A stretch of 64,000 bases of DNA from Ascaphus truei (taxonomy: Eukaryota; Chordata; Amphibia; Anura; Ascaphidae): the NCBI GenBank assembly GCA_036426205.1, contig CM071568.1, forward strand, positions 115,976,443 through 116,040,442. Direction: 5' to 3'. A program made the position numbers and the translations under genes. Shown here in pieces: positions 1 to 10,496 of this stretch (its first letter is position 1; each line of letters starts with the position of its first letter). Under the pieces are notes generated by a model that had not been told where the DNA came from, made no database searches, and saw only the letters and a program-made list of their open reading frames with translations.

Positions 1-760
1 GCATCAGTTGAACAGTTTCACCTGGCTCCTAAAAATTGTCCTGTAGGGATTCCTTGTATCAAGGTTTTTGGGGGATGGCTGGTTGCCAATAGTAGGTTAT
101 TTGTCGCAGTCTTTCTTGTGTGGACTGTAGTTTGTATTAGTCCATCTTTGTCCTTATAGATAACCAAGTCTAAAAATACTATTTTGTGAGATGTATATCA
201 CTGGTTAATCTTAAATTGAAATTATTGCTATTAAGCAATTGGACAAACATGTTGCACTGTGACTCATTGCCACTCCACAGCACTAGCACGTCGTCTATGT
301 AGCGTGACCACAGTTCAATGTGCTGGGTGTGGAGTGACATCCCTTGGCAAAATACAAGAAGCTCCTCCCACCACCCAAGGTAAATATTTGTGTATGTTGG
401 TGCGCATGTAGTCCCCATGGCCGTCCCTTGTAATTGATGATAGTATTTGTCTTGGAATAGAAAATAATAAGGAGAAAGTACATACTGTAATAAGTCCATA
501 TTGAAATCATTGTGGTTAGATACTTGTAGTCCCGTGTCTGTAAAAAATAATAGACGGATGCTAGTCCCACTGGATGTTGGATGCTGGTATAAAAAGACTC
601 CACATCCAGTTATGCCAGAAAGGTGTTGGAATGAACTTGAATACCATCCAGTTTTTTAAGAATAATGTATTTAGTCAGTCCACCTGCAACTGCTTATTGA
701 GCAGCTTGTGGGAGGCCAGTCCCTCCTTTTTCTAGGTATATAATCTTCCAGTAAATCCCT
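1..760 (-). pseudogene. PLE-A: Penelope-like element reverse transcriptase fragment
   Basis: This is the middle of a PLE reverse transcriptase, read on the minus strand and running off the window at base 1. Reading from about 640 downward, the translation shows LDVESFYTSI, then (after a frameshift near 480-500) GTAMGTTCAPTYTNIYLGWW and the catalytic RYIDDVLVLW, then LDLVIY, TATNNLLLATS and GIPTGQF in a third frame. These blocks have the same order and spacing as in PLE-E and PLE-F below. The two catalytic aspartates of YIDD are intact, but at least two frameshifts and a stop near base 20 make it a dead copy. The N-terminal RT part is missing beyond about 760, so it is 5'-truncated there. The GIY-YIG part, if present, lies outside the window. 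Family assignment is secure from the motifs; the exact subfamily is not. Confidence 0.88.
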
Positions 761-908
761 GTAAATTCACTTTTCACTCTACTTGCTTACAGGTAAGCAG
801 CTTCACTAGTATATATACCAGTTTTTAACTGCACTAAGTTACATAAGCTTATGCTTAGTATATTAACCCCTTCAAGGTATATTTCACAGAACAATTGCAT
901 GCGGTAGA

Positions 909-1640
909 GGTTCAATGATAGGACCATTCTTCCTCTAATTATAGAGGTAAATAAGAATTTTAATCCAATAGTGTTAGGACCTGTGAATTGGTCATGCCTT
1001 GATGTGGCTTGCAGGCTTATACTGTACGCTTTGGCCAAAGGGTTAACTAAATTACCCTTTTTCAAGAGATATATTGGTATTTCACTGTGAATTTTTGTCA
1101 TATTGGATGTTGCTCTGGACTTCTTTGTTTCTTTTTTTATACATTTAGCCACACCCAGTCTCCTTTTGACACATATACATATACACTGGTGACACACTTT
1201 ATTCGAGCTCGGCTAGTCCCACGAATTCGGGTAAACTCGGGTGTATTGAGGTTTGTGACTGTTTTCTGCCCGAGTGCATTGCGTTATTTTCCAGGCAGGG
1301 ATTGAAGCATTTTATTACCGCTGGCTGCAATACTGCACAGTATATATATATATACTGCATTACAATTCATGAATTTATGCCATCTGGTAGACACGCGAAG
1401 CATTGCAGCCTATTAAATCCTAATCATTATCATTTAACAGATCAGCCGCCCGTCAGCCAGGCATGAACCATGGCTGGGAAGGCAAACGCAACGGGGCTTG
1501 TCTGAGGTGAGGAGTGGCGCATTCCAGGTATCTGCCAGGTACATACTGGGTATTTGCTCGAATAAAGTGTGTCGCAGCAGTATATTTTGTGGTAATTTTG
1601 GGGGGTTTCTTAGAGCTTGCTGGGTATCTGTGTGTTTATT
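909..1640. repeat. Direct repeat unit, copy 1 (split by MITE A1)
   Basis: Bases 909-1183 and 1581-1640 together match 1763-2112 in the same orientation. Shared blocks include GGACCATTCTTCCTCTAATT, GTGTTAGGACCTG, TGGCCAAAGGGTTAACTAAA, GTTGCTCTGGACTTCTTTGT and TTTCTTAGAGCTTGCTG. The interruption at 1184-1580 is a transposon, so copy 2 acts as an empty-site control. Function unknown; no protein coding is evident. Confidence 0.85.
1184..1580. mobile_element. MITE A1, 397 bp, TA-flanked non-autonomous DNA transposon
   Basis: The left end starts CACTGGTGACACACTTTATT and the right end, reverse-complemented, reads CTGCTGCGACACACTTTATT, giving terminal inverted repeats of about 25 bp. TA (or TATA) flanks both sides. 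A second copy lies at 42805-43203 and is close to identical through the whole interior. It sits inside a direct repeat whose other copy at 1763-2112 lacks it, which defines the insertion well. CAST-type ends plus TA duplication suggest a Tc1/mariner-mobilised MITE; no transposase is encoded. Confidence 0.85.
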
Positions 1641-1762
1641 AACGTTGTACAGCTTGTTTCTTCTGTTTCGGAGGTCAGTGGCTCATCCCTCCCAGGGTTT
1701 AAGCTCGCCCCTCCCCACTTTCCAAGTAAGCAGGTTTTCTTTTCATGAAGCTGATTGTGACA

Positions 1763-2112
1763 GGTTCAGTGCTAGGACCATTCTTCCTCTAATTACAGAG
1801 GTAAATACAATATGAATCAGTTAGTGTTAGGACCTGCGAATTAGGTCATGCCTTGATGTGGCTCGCAGGCTTATACACTTTGGCCAAAGGGTTAACTAAA
1901 TGACCCTTTTTCAAAAGATATATAGGTATTTCACTGTGTATTTTTGTCACATGGGATGTTGCTCTGGACTTCTTTGTTTCTTGTTGTATACATTTAGCAA
2001 CGCCCCGTAGCACTCCTTTTTACACACACACACACACATTATATATAATAATTATATATGGTAATTTGGGGCGGTTTCTTAGAGCTTGCTGTGTATCTGT
2101 GTGTTTATCAGA
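1763..2112. repeat. Direct repeat unit, copy 2 (uninterrupted)
   Basis: Same unit as at 909-1640 but without the MITE. A CA/TA-rich simple repeat (about 2020-2060) occupies the position where the MITE entered copy 1. Unknown family. Confidence 0.8.
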
Positions 2113-2446
2113 TTTAAAAGTATTTATAGGTGACACATTTGGGTAAAAAGGTATCAGTCATTCAGACGTAACCCCCTTAAACATGTCCCTGGCATTAGTA
2201 TACTTTGGTCCTATGAGGATTGCCCCTTAATGTCGTGCTCTGTGCTAAGGCTTAAAATTGGTGTAGAATTCAGGTGTCTTTTACTATAAAGAAAGAGATA
2301 CGCAACACTAGAATCTCACGCATGTGTCTAATAATACTAAAAGACCCCCAATTAGCATCCAAAATTATAAGATCTTCGTAAAATATATCCATTCATAGAC
2401 TTGGTAAGAGACAAAATTACAATTCAATGTTTGGTAAAAAAATTAA

Positions 2447-2592
2447 AAAAAAAGTTAAAAATAGAATTTATTTACTGAAACCAAAATTAGACAAACTCGG
2501 CTTTATGCTTTTTGCTACTAAAAAAAGTTAAAAATAGAATTTATTTACTGAAACCAAAATTAGACAAACTCGGCTTTATGCTTTTTGCTACT
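2447..2592. repeat. Perfect 73-bp tandem duplication
   Basis: The unit running from the A-tract through GTTAAAAATAG to TTTTTGCTACT occurs twice head to tail (2447-2519 and 2520-2592) with no difference I can see. It is recent or under gene conversion. Confidence 0.9.
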
Positions 2593-2699
2593 GAATACTT
2601 TATTGTATTTGTCTCTCTCCGTTCAATATATGCATGGACAAGGATTTCTCTAATGTCTGATAGATGTATGTATATCTTTATAGGTAAATAGGTAAATAC

Positions 2700-3056
2700 C
2701 ATTTACAGTAGGTAAATAGCGCTTCACAGCAATAATACACGTGGCATAATAATTTAACACATAATTGGAATAAGCACTTCAGAGATAAAAGTAACATTAG
2801 GAAAAGGTTTCCCTGCCCTGAAAAGCTTATGATCTAAGTAGTAATAAGGAAAAACGTACAGAGACAGTAGGAAGCTGTTCTGGTAAGCACATCTGCAAGG
2901 GGCCAAGATCAATGTGTGATATGTGTATTATCAGCCACGGAGCTACTCATATGCTTAAAGCAAGTATGTTTTAAGGTGGGTTTAAAGGTGGATAGAGAGG
3001 GTGCTAGTCGGATATTGAGGGGAAGGGCATTCCAGAGTTGTGGGGCAGTAAGTGTA
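2700..3056 (-). pseudogene. L2-like LINE 3' fragment (copy a)
   Basis: The minus strand encodes the end of a LINE ORF2 (LWNALPLNIRLAPSLSTFK) followed by an untranslated tail with a block equivalent to GTAAGCTC and a GAAGCGCTAT end. The same C-terminal block and tail recur in the copies at 3060, 13425 and 24783. The copy is cut off at its 5' side where copy b begins. Clade assignment to L2 rests on the tail resemblance and the RT of copy b. Confidence 0.8.
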
Positions 3057-3248
3057 TTTATGTATGTATTTCTTAATTTATATAGCGCCATTAATGTACA
3101 GAGCACTTATCAACAGTAATACACGTGACAATCATATATATAACAAATAATACAGATAACACATAATGGGGAGAAGTGCTTCAGACATAAAAGTAACATT
3201 TAGGAACAGGATTCCCTGCTCTGAAGAGCTTACAATCTAATTGGTAGG

Positions 3249-3736
3249 TGTTGCAGGGTACATGCAACTACACACGCGGGTTCTTTGGATAAGGCTTATT
3301 TATTTTAGCCTTAAAACATACAGCACACCAAAACAACGAGCTTCTCATCAGCAAACAAAAGAAAAACAGCTTTTTCTTCAGCAGAAAAACATAATATCTT
3401 CTTTTTAGCAGACAGAGTAAAATAGGTTCTCTTTAGCAGACAAAACAAAAATAAGGCAGCTACTCTTTTGTATGCAGGAGACAGACAGTTCATCACATAA
3501 GTACTTTGCAACACAGACCTTACAGCAGTAATCTCTTCATCACTTTCAGTCCTATCTCCTCACCAGCCAGGCATGTGTGCACATCCTGGGGTTTTTAACA
3601 CACCTTGTTTAGGCAGCTGGGATTCAACTAATTGCCATGAGCTTCCCAGCTGAAGTTAACCTCATCACTGCTGCACTGCAGACTAAACATATGTCTGCCA
3701 GGCATATAGCTGGTGGCTTTTATTTACCCTGTCACA
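3249..3736 (-). mobile_element. Solo LTR, 488 bp, 5-bp target duplication GTAGG
   Basis: The insert begins TGTTGCAGGGTA and ends TACCCTGTCACA, a near-perfect inverted pair with TG...CA ends, and is flanked on both sides by GTAGG (3244-3248 and 3737-3741). The surrounding LINE resumes on each side. A 5-bp duplication fits Ty3/gypsy or some ERV integrases. An AATAAA on the minus strand about 60 bp before the end suggests minus orientation. No internal region remains, as expected after LTR-LTR recombination. Confidence 0.85.
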
Positions 3737-4220
3737 GTAGGTACGAAGAACGTACAGAGACAGTAGGAGGGCGTTCTGGTAAGTGCGTCTGCAAGGGGCC
3801 AAGGTTTATGTATGAGATATAAAGTATCAGACACGGAGCTGCTCATATGCTTCATTAAGCAGGTTTGTTTAAAGGTGTGTCTGAAAGGTGGATAGAGAGG
3901 GTGCTAGTCGGATATTGAAAGGAAGTGCATTCCAGAGGTGTGGGGCATTCAGTGAGAAAATTTTAAGGCAGGAGAGTGCTTTAGATACAAAAGGGTAGAG
4001 ATAAGACATCCTTGAGCAGAACACACGATTCGGGATGGTGTATAGTGAGAAATTAGGGCTGAGATGTAAGGAGGAGCAGAAGAGCGCAAAGCTTTAAAAG
4101 TGTGGAGGAGAATTGTGTGTGATATGGAATTTGATAGGAATCCAGGAAAGAGACTTCAGCAGGTGAGACGCTGAGACAGATTTAGGAAAGAGTAGAGTGA
4201 TTCTGGCAGCAGCGTTTAGG

Positions 4221-4457
4221 ATAATAATAATAGCATGTTCTTGTATAGCACTGCTAGTTTTACATAGCACTTTACAGAGACATTTTGCAGACACAGGTCC
4301 CTGCCCCATGAAGCTTACAATCTATTTTTTGGTGCCTGAGGCACAGGGAGATAAAGTGACTTGCCCAAGGTCACAAGGAGCCAACACCAGGAATTGAACA
4401 AGGTTCCCCTGCTTTAAACACAGTGACAGTCAGTGTTTTTACTCACTGAGCCACTCC
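4221..4457 (-). mobile_element. tRNA-derived CORE-SINE with L2-type tail, copy 1
   Basis: On the minus strand: A-box-like TGGCTCAGTGAG, B-box-like GTTCAATTCC, a core GACCTTGGGCAAGTCACTTT resembling the MIR/CORE-SINE core, the tail GATTGTAAGCTTC, and a terminal ATT/TTA microsatellite. It interrupts the L2 copy b. Two further copies lie at 43633 and 44138. Confidence 0.88.
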
Positions 4458-5690
4458 TTTTTCACAATAGATTGTAAGGGAGACAGGTGAGAGGCAGGAA
4501 GGCCGGACAGCAGGAGGTTACAGTAATCGAGATGAGAGAGAATGAGGGCCTGTGTCAAAGTGTTAGCAGTCAAGCAACAGAGGAAAGAGGAAATAACTTT
4601 GTAATATTGCGGAGGAAAAAACAACAGGTTTTAGCTACCTTTTCAATGTGGGAGGAGAATGTAAGAGAGGAGTCAAATGTGACCCCTAGGCAGCGTGCTT
4701 GTGCTACTGGGTTTACGATGGTACTTCCAACAGTAATATGGAATGAGGTAGTAGGGCCAGTTTTGGGAGGAAATATGAGGAGCTCCATTTTTGCCATGTT
4801 AAGATTAAGTTAGCGGGGGGGCCATCCAGGATGATACAGCAGAGAGACATTCAGAAACTTTGGTCTGTACAGCAGGTGTAAGGTCGGGGTTGGCAGTAAA
4901 TTTGTGTGTCATCAGCATAGAGTAGGATATTTGAACCCAAGTGATGTGATTAAGTCACTAGAGAGAGTGTGTAAAGAGAAAAGAGAAGAGGTCCCAGGAC
5001 AGACCCCTGGGGTATCCCTACAGAAAGATAAATAGAGGAGGAGGAAGAGTTAGCAAATGAGACACTGAAAGTATGATGGGAGAGGTAAGAGGAAATCCAG
5101 GATAGAGCTTTGTTAAGGATACTAAGAGTATGGAGAATGTGAAAGAAGAGGGTGTCCACAGTATCAACGGCTAAAGAGAGGTCAAGAATTATGAGCAAAG
5201 TGTAATGACCTTTGTATTTGGCAGCATGGAGGTCATTAGTTATGTTAGTGAGGGCAGTTTCAGTGGAGTGAGCAGTGCAGAAGCCTGATTGAAGAGGATC
5301 TAGGACAGAATAGGAGGCGAGAAAATAAAAGAAGTGTGAGAATACAAGATACAGTATTCAAGGAGTTTAGAGGCAAAAGGCAGCAGGGCGGCAGGACAAT
5401 AGTTAAGAGACAGGTAGTGTCAAGCTTGCTGTATTTGAGTAATGGTATAACTGTTGCATGTTTGATGGATGAAAATGTACCAGAATAGAGGAGGAGTTGA
5501 AAATATGTGTGAGCGTAGGGATTAGAGTAGGAGCAAGAGGTTTGAGGAGATTGAAGGGATTCAGGTCAAAAGGGAAAGTGGTACAGTGAGAAGAGGAAAT
5601 CAGTAGCAACACACCATTCTCTGTGACAGTAGAAAATGTGTTGAGGAAGGCAGGAGGAGATTTTGTAAGTGCTGTAAAATGTGAGGAGAT

Positions 5691-7525
5691 TTGGCTGCTG
5701 TTGCAGAATTCATTCAGCTGAACAGCTGCTCAATAAACCAAATAATGTCCTACAGTACACACAGTAACTTTAATGCATTGGAGATTTCAATTACAAGCCA
5801 TTCAAGAAAATATATGACACAGGGATATAATGTAGCTGTAGTTGTGTGCATGTCTCATGGAAATGGCCAAATACTGAACATAAGATTTCCAGCTGGTCAC
5901 TCATAATGATCCTTGGGGCATCCCAAGTATCGATACTATAGCATGGGTACAAGCAAACGAGTCCTGTTACTTTTTACCCTCTGATTTGCATATGTTCCAA
6001 GCACGCCTTCCCTTTCCTTATTTTTGTTGCCACCTTTTCCCCCAGATTGAATATCTTGCTTAATGGACAATCCTATAGTACAGTATATCAAAGGCTTTAC
6101 CTATTTTGAAAATTCAACCACAAAAAACAATGTTAGTCTTTTAAAACAATGTCAGTCTTTGTTAAGCTCAATTCTCCAAAGTTAAATTGTATATTTCAAG
6201 ACCCTGAAAGGTATCATTAACTACTTGCCCTACAACAAATCTCTGCTGTCATCCTAAACAGTTTAACCTATCACTATTTAAATCTTTGTAAAATAAATGT
6301 CTACGAATTTCACCACCTAGAAGGCAATTAATCTTCATATAGTTTTGGCAATTCCAACCACACACCTGTGGAAAATATTTTTTTATCACAAACATGAATA
6401 AAAACAACATAACGATAAATATTAGATTGGCATGTTCATCATACCTGACATTACCTCCATTCTCTCAGTATATATAACAGTATATAACTGAGGTGTGTAT
6501 CCAGAATCTTTTGTTTTACTGAACCCTGAAGTACATTGTCTACCAACATCTAATATAAAACCTATTTTAACAAATAGAGTGGTTTTATTTTTAGTACACA
6601 GGGCAGTGGCATAAAAAAGCGGTTTTATAGTGTGCAACCCAAATTAATTCTCTAATATAAGTATAAAACTGAAAAAGATGTGTTATGTTCACAGAATAGA
6701 AATATAAACGAATTTAAAAAAATGAAAAGTTACCAAATAAATTGAAGAATCATTTTTGTGATGGTGAGGGGGTAACCAGGCCATCAATAAAGTTAGTATG
6801 CCTGGCTGGTTACCTCTGAACCATATTGGGTAGTTTAGAGTGTCAGCTCTTGATCCATTTATGGTACCTGCAATGTATGTGATTGTGTTGCAATAAAAGA
6901 TTTATTTGTGTTTTACCTTACCTTACCAGTGGAGATTCAGAGACTATGAGTTTCAAGGGGAGTTTTGCGGTAAAAGGGTTGTCATATTGTGTCTAGGTAG
7001 AAGGGGTCCAGAGTTGCTGGCCACCCCAAAAATGTATCTGGGAATCAGGTCAGATTTCCAGGGACATACAGACACAACACTCCGGTCAAAATCCTCCCTT
7101 GAAAACAGTTGCGCGATTCACCTCCAGGTTTCCCTGTTTCAGCACAGACCAGAAAGGTAAATGGGGGCATAGGGATATGTGTATCCCAGGTATAGTCAGG
7201 GGTCCCTAGGTTAGTGGCGGTCCCCCAGTATATACCCAGATCACCAGAACCTGGTACAGTGGTTCTGGGGTGCTTCAAACATCGATAAGGTTGCAAGGCT
7301 GATTTCATGTCTATGTCCAAATTTCATATGGATTAGAAAGTAACTCTGAAATTGAACCTAAGCGTTATTGCGTTCAACTTTTTTTTAAAAATTCGTATCG
7401 GAAGGTCTAGGAGTGCTGAAACTGAACATGCACATCTTTTCAGTCAAACCTAGTAAACAAGGGACTTAGAAGAAATTGTGAAATATTTTTATTTTAACAT
7501 TGTGTATAATGGTAAATGTTTATGC
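5691..7525. other. AT-rich spacer, no gene recognised
   Basis: No coding sequence is supported here. The only local structure I noted is an imperfect inverted repeat at about 6773-6812 (GGTAACCAGGC against GCCTGGCTGGTTACC), followed by AATAAA-rich sequence near 6890, possibly the end of an old transposon. The stretch 7000-7320 is less AT-rich but shows no recognisable protein. Confidence 0.6.
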
Positions 7526-7539
7526 ACTGTATATGAGCT
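7526..7539. repeat. Target-site duplication of PLE-B, left
   Basis: ACTGTATATGAGCT here is repeated exactly at 9772-9785 and brackets the PLE-B insertion. Confidence 0.85.
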
Positions 7540-7725
7540 AAACAAACAATACAAAACATACAATAAACATAAATGTCCTTGGCGCACTATCTGGTATATA
7601 ACCTGACAGTAAAGAAGTCCAATTTGTCCTTGATGATAGGGATATTGAATCCGGAATCCAATCTTTTCTGGAGGTCCTTAGATGTAATTGAATCGAATCT
7701 GTGTTGATATAAAAGACAGAACAAC
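7540..7725. repeat. PLE-B inverted arm, left
   Basis: Reverse complement of 9361-9546 with a single visible difference (TTAGATGTAA against TTAGAGGTAA). Three further bases (GCT, 7537-7539) also pair but belong to the target duplication, so the inversion joint has 3-nt microhomology with the target. Confidence 0.9.
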
Positions 7726-7749
7726 ACAAATAGAGAGGAATTAATCAAA

Positions 7750-8466
7750 ATGAATAAAAAGACCAAAATCAAACAAGATGGGGTAGAGTTTATTCCTTTC
7801 ATTACGAAATACAATGGCATGGCAAATAAAATTACAACCATAATCAATAAGCATTGGAGTATCTTACATGGTGATGTGAAGCTAAAAAATATATTACCCC
7901 AGCATCCACAGATAGTTTTTAAAAAGGCTGACAACCTCAAACTAAAACTTTCACCAAGTTGTCCATTTAACCAAGTAAAGACACGTAACACAACATGGTT
8001 AAAGGAACTCAATGGATACTTTTTATGTAATAAATGTATAGGCTGCAGATATGGTCAATAATGTAAAGACTTTAAATCAAATATAACAGGTATATCATTC
8101 CCAATTAGGTCCTTCATTACTTGCAGGAGTCCTTTTGTGGTCTATCTGTTAGAATGCCCGTGTGGGCTTCAATATGTGGGGCGAACAGGTAGACCACTCA
8201 AGCGACGCTTGGCAGAGCATGTATATAATATTAAAAGGGGTTTGGAGACACATAGTGTCCCCAACCACTTTAAATTAAAGCATGATCAGAATCCAGCAGG
8301 GTTAATCTGTAAAGGAATCGAATGCCCAAAGCAAAACTGGAGAGGGGGAGATAAAATAAATCTGATATCCAGACACGAAAGCTTCTGGATATACACCCTA
8401 AAAACCCTGACCCCAAGAGGACTCAATATAGAGTTTGATCTGGCTTCATTTCTAAAAGATGGATAG
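7750..8466 (+). pseudogene. PLE-B GIY-YIG endonuclease C-terminal region, one in-frame stop
   Basis: This encodes the linker and GIY-YIG endonuclease that PLEs carry after the reverse transcriptase and use to nick target DNA. The first part holds the linker (INKHWSILHGD, IVFKKADNLK) and the start of the cysteine-rich zinc-binding stretch (CNKCIGCRYG). The second holds FVVYLLECPCGLQYVGRTGR, where the GIY equivalent is VVYLLEC and the YIG equivalent is YVG, followed by RRLAEH and the conserved E of HESFWIYTLKTLTPRGLN near the end. The two parts are in the same frame and separated by a TAA at 8059-8061, so a single nonsense change breaks the reading. The RT is absent because the copy is 5'-truncated. 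Family assignment is secure. Confidence 0.88.
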
Positions 8467-8834
8467 ATCAATACGATATTGTTTGGATATCTGCCAGTAT
8501 ATTCCTCCACCTCAATAAATCTCTTTCCTCTGAGTTTTCTATAAGATGCAATAGAGGGTATTTCCTTGTTCAACATAGGTCAAGCAACCCCCTCCGAATT
8601 CATTTTATTAGCATGCACATTAACTATCTGTCTTCTGTTGAGTTAATTTTGTGTAAATGCGGTTTTATAATTTTTTATTATCCGATGTATATGTATTAAG
8701 GATTTCATTGATTGTACATTGATAAAGTGTGCAACGTAATGAGCAGGGGTTTCCAATTTGGTCATATCCAATGGGAGCCTTGCATTGATAATCCAGTGGG
8801 TTTAAATAGCCCCTATTACCACGGACACTCCATT

Positions 8835-8879
8835 GCCCCTGAGGAAGTGACGTCAGCAGTCACGAAACGCGCGTAGGGT
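8835..8879 (+). ncRNA. Minimal hammerhead ribozyme motif of PLE-B
   Basis: Core CTGAGGA (8839-8845, consensus CUGANGA), stem II GTGAC/GTCAC (8847-8851 with 8859-8863, 7-nt loop), GAAA (8864-8867), very short stem III CGCGCG, then TA before the cleavage position, and stem I CCC/GGG (8836-8838 with 8876-8878). One unpaired A lies at the foot of stem II. Minimal hammerheads with tiny stem III are known from metazoan PLEs, where they are thought to act as dimers. Same strand as the PLE-B coding region. Confidence 0.85.
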
Positions 8880-9360
8880 GGAGTTTCTGTAGCAGTGTTA
8901 CGTTGTTTACGTCTACGCATGCGCGGAGGAAAATGGGAACTTGAGCAGTGACGTCATCGGAGGGAGACGAGGCGCTCCGAATCGAGGCCACGAAGCGGGG
9001 ACAAACGCTGAATCTCGCCTCCATCTGCAGCATCCCAGCATCCTGCCACGCAAGCGGACGGCACATTGTATCACACATATAGGGACTATAAGCATGTGAG
9101 TGCACTGGTTTATAGTCTTGTTTTTATTGTATTAAATTGTGACGGTATCATACCATTGGCCCTATTCCCTTATTTTCCGGTATCACGCTGGGGAGAGGCC
9201 TCCCTCTAAGCAGAGGAGTCATCTCGCCTGGCAACATAGCAGAACTAAGGTGACGGGGAAGAAGTGAAAGATACCTTTTGAGGCCCTTTTTTAATCATTT
9301 TTAAGTAAGTAGCTGGCAACGGTGGGGGAGTTGATGTTTGACCAGAAGTACTGCGCAATG

Positions 9361-9546
9361 GTTGTTCTGTCTTTTATATCAACACAGATTCGATTCAATT
9401 ACCTCTAAGGACCTCCAGAAAAGATTGGATTCCGGATTCAATATCCCTATCATCAAGGACAAATTGGACTTCTTTACTGTCAGGTTATATACCAGATAGT
9501 GCGCCAAGGACATTTATGTTTATTGTATGTTTTGTATTGTTTGTTT
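9361..9546. repeat. PLE-B inverted arm, right (direct orientation)
   Basis: Matches 7540-7725 in inverse complement. The PLE continues about 225 bp further to the right target duplication. Confidence 0.9.
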
Positions 9547-9771
9547 AGCATTGTCTTGCATTCCTTGTGGATAGGTGTGCCATTCTCGTCCATAGGCAGC
9601 CGCTTCCTCAGTTTAATAATTAGATCGTAGGATTCAGTTCTAAATCATTATACGTTCTTGCAAAGAGGAATTAATAATTAGAGCACTTATATATCACAAA
9701 TAGATTGTTAAGTTAGGTTAATAGGTTGAGCGCTTCAGTATATGCTTTAGTTTAGTTTAATATCACCATCA

Positions 9772-9785
9772 ACTGTATATGAGCT
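9772..9785. repeat. Target-site duplication of PLE-B, right
   Basis: Exact 14-bp match to 7526-7539. Confidence 0.85.
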
Positions 9786-10496
9786 GTGGATTTCCAAGTC
9801 CGTAATTCCGAGCGACCAGTTGGCTACCACGTTGGTGCTGCCAAGTCTGCTCGGGTCCCGGAGTGAAAGCCACAGAGATAGCCAAGATGTGAAAGCCATT
9901 TGGGCGGAGTAGTTAGCCTCAATTACCCCCATCCTGGGCTGAATGAAAGTCATCGGATTACCATTTGCCCAGCCCAGACCTTGAGACGCCTAACCATGGG
10001 TGGTTTCTGACTAACAATTGGCAGAGGTGCCAAGCTGGCGCATGCCCCTGTCAGATTCCGAAACCATCCTTGCCCAGCTTCAGGAGACTGCCAAGTCTCT
10101 TATTGGCTGGTAGGAATTCTTTCACACTTGGATTGGCTGGATTATTTAATGAATGGGACTGAAATACTATAAGAAAGTCAGCTGCCAATCCGGTGTTGAG
10201 ATTCTCTAAGACTTTGAGCGCCAAGATAGCAGAGGCAAATTTAATCTGCCAAAAGATGCTCCAAGAGAAATAGCAGCGAACTAGCTTCATAAACTTCAGG
10301 TCGAGAAATTTTCTAAGTTCCGATTTTTTCCGGCCAAATTCTAAGATTTGAACGTAGCGGTTGCAGTTTGGGATTGAAGCCGTTTTGAGTTCCAGGATGT
10401 TTGGGACTTACTCACGGTAAAGAAATTTCAAGGCCCCGGAGCTTGTACAGCACAATTGCTGAATGGACATACTGTACACTGAATAGTACATCATGT
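9786..10496. other. Spacer without recognised genes
   Basis: Mixed-composition sequence with only short open frames on both strands. I see no family signature. Confidence 0.5.

Larger units (their letters stand above)
3060..5690 (-). pseudogene. L2-like LINE, 5'-truncated, with nested solo LTR and SINE (copy b)
   Basis: This is a long minus-strand LINE copy. Read 5' to 3' (from 5690 down) it shows RT motifs [33 protein letters not shown], then LGVTFDSSLTF, SHLDYCNLLLSGLP and, close to the 3' end, the WNALPL-type C-terminus and the tail TTAATGGCGCTATATAAAT. These are the fingers-palm and thumb blocks of L2/CR1-type non-LTR reverse transcriptases; the FADD block falls in decayed sequence that I could not place. 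Frameshifts and stops split it into short pieces, so it is inactive. A 488-bp LTR (3249-3736) and a SINE (about 4221-4457) sit inside it, so it is older than both. Confidence 0.85.
7540..9771 (+). mobile_element. PLE-B: 5'-truncated Penelope-like element with inverted 5' arm
   Basis: A 2232-bp insertion bounded by a 14-bp direct repeat. In order it contains an inverted 186-bp copy of its own 3' region (7540-7725), the C-terminal coding part with GIY-YIG nuclease (7750-8466), a 3' untranslated region with a hammerhead ribozyme motif (8835-8879) and the direct-orientation copy of the arm (9361-9546). Most of the RT has been lost by 5' truncation. The arms differ at one position that I can see, so the rearrangement happened at or just before insertion. 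Such inverted partial ends are typical of PLE copies. Confidence 0.88.

Noticed and set aside
1184..1580. 4-bp TATA target duplication for MITE A1
   Set aside because: TATA flanks both sides, but the reading-frame test at MITE C supports a 2-bp TA duplication for this tip type, and the target is a TA-rich run.
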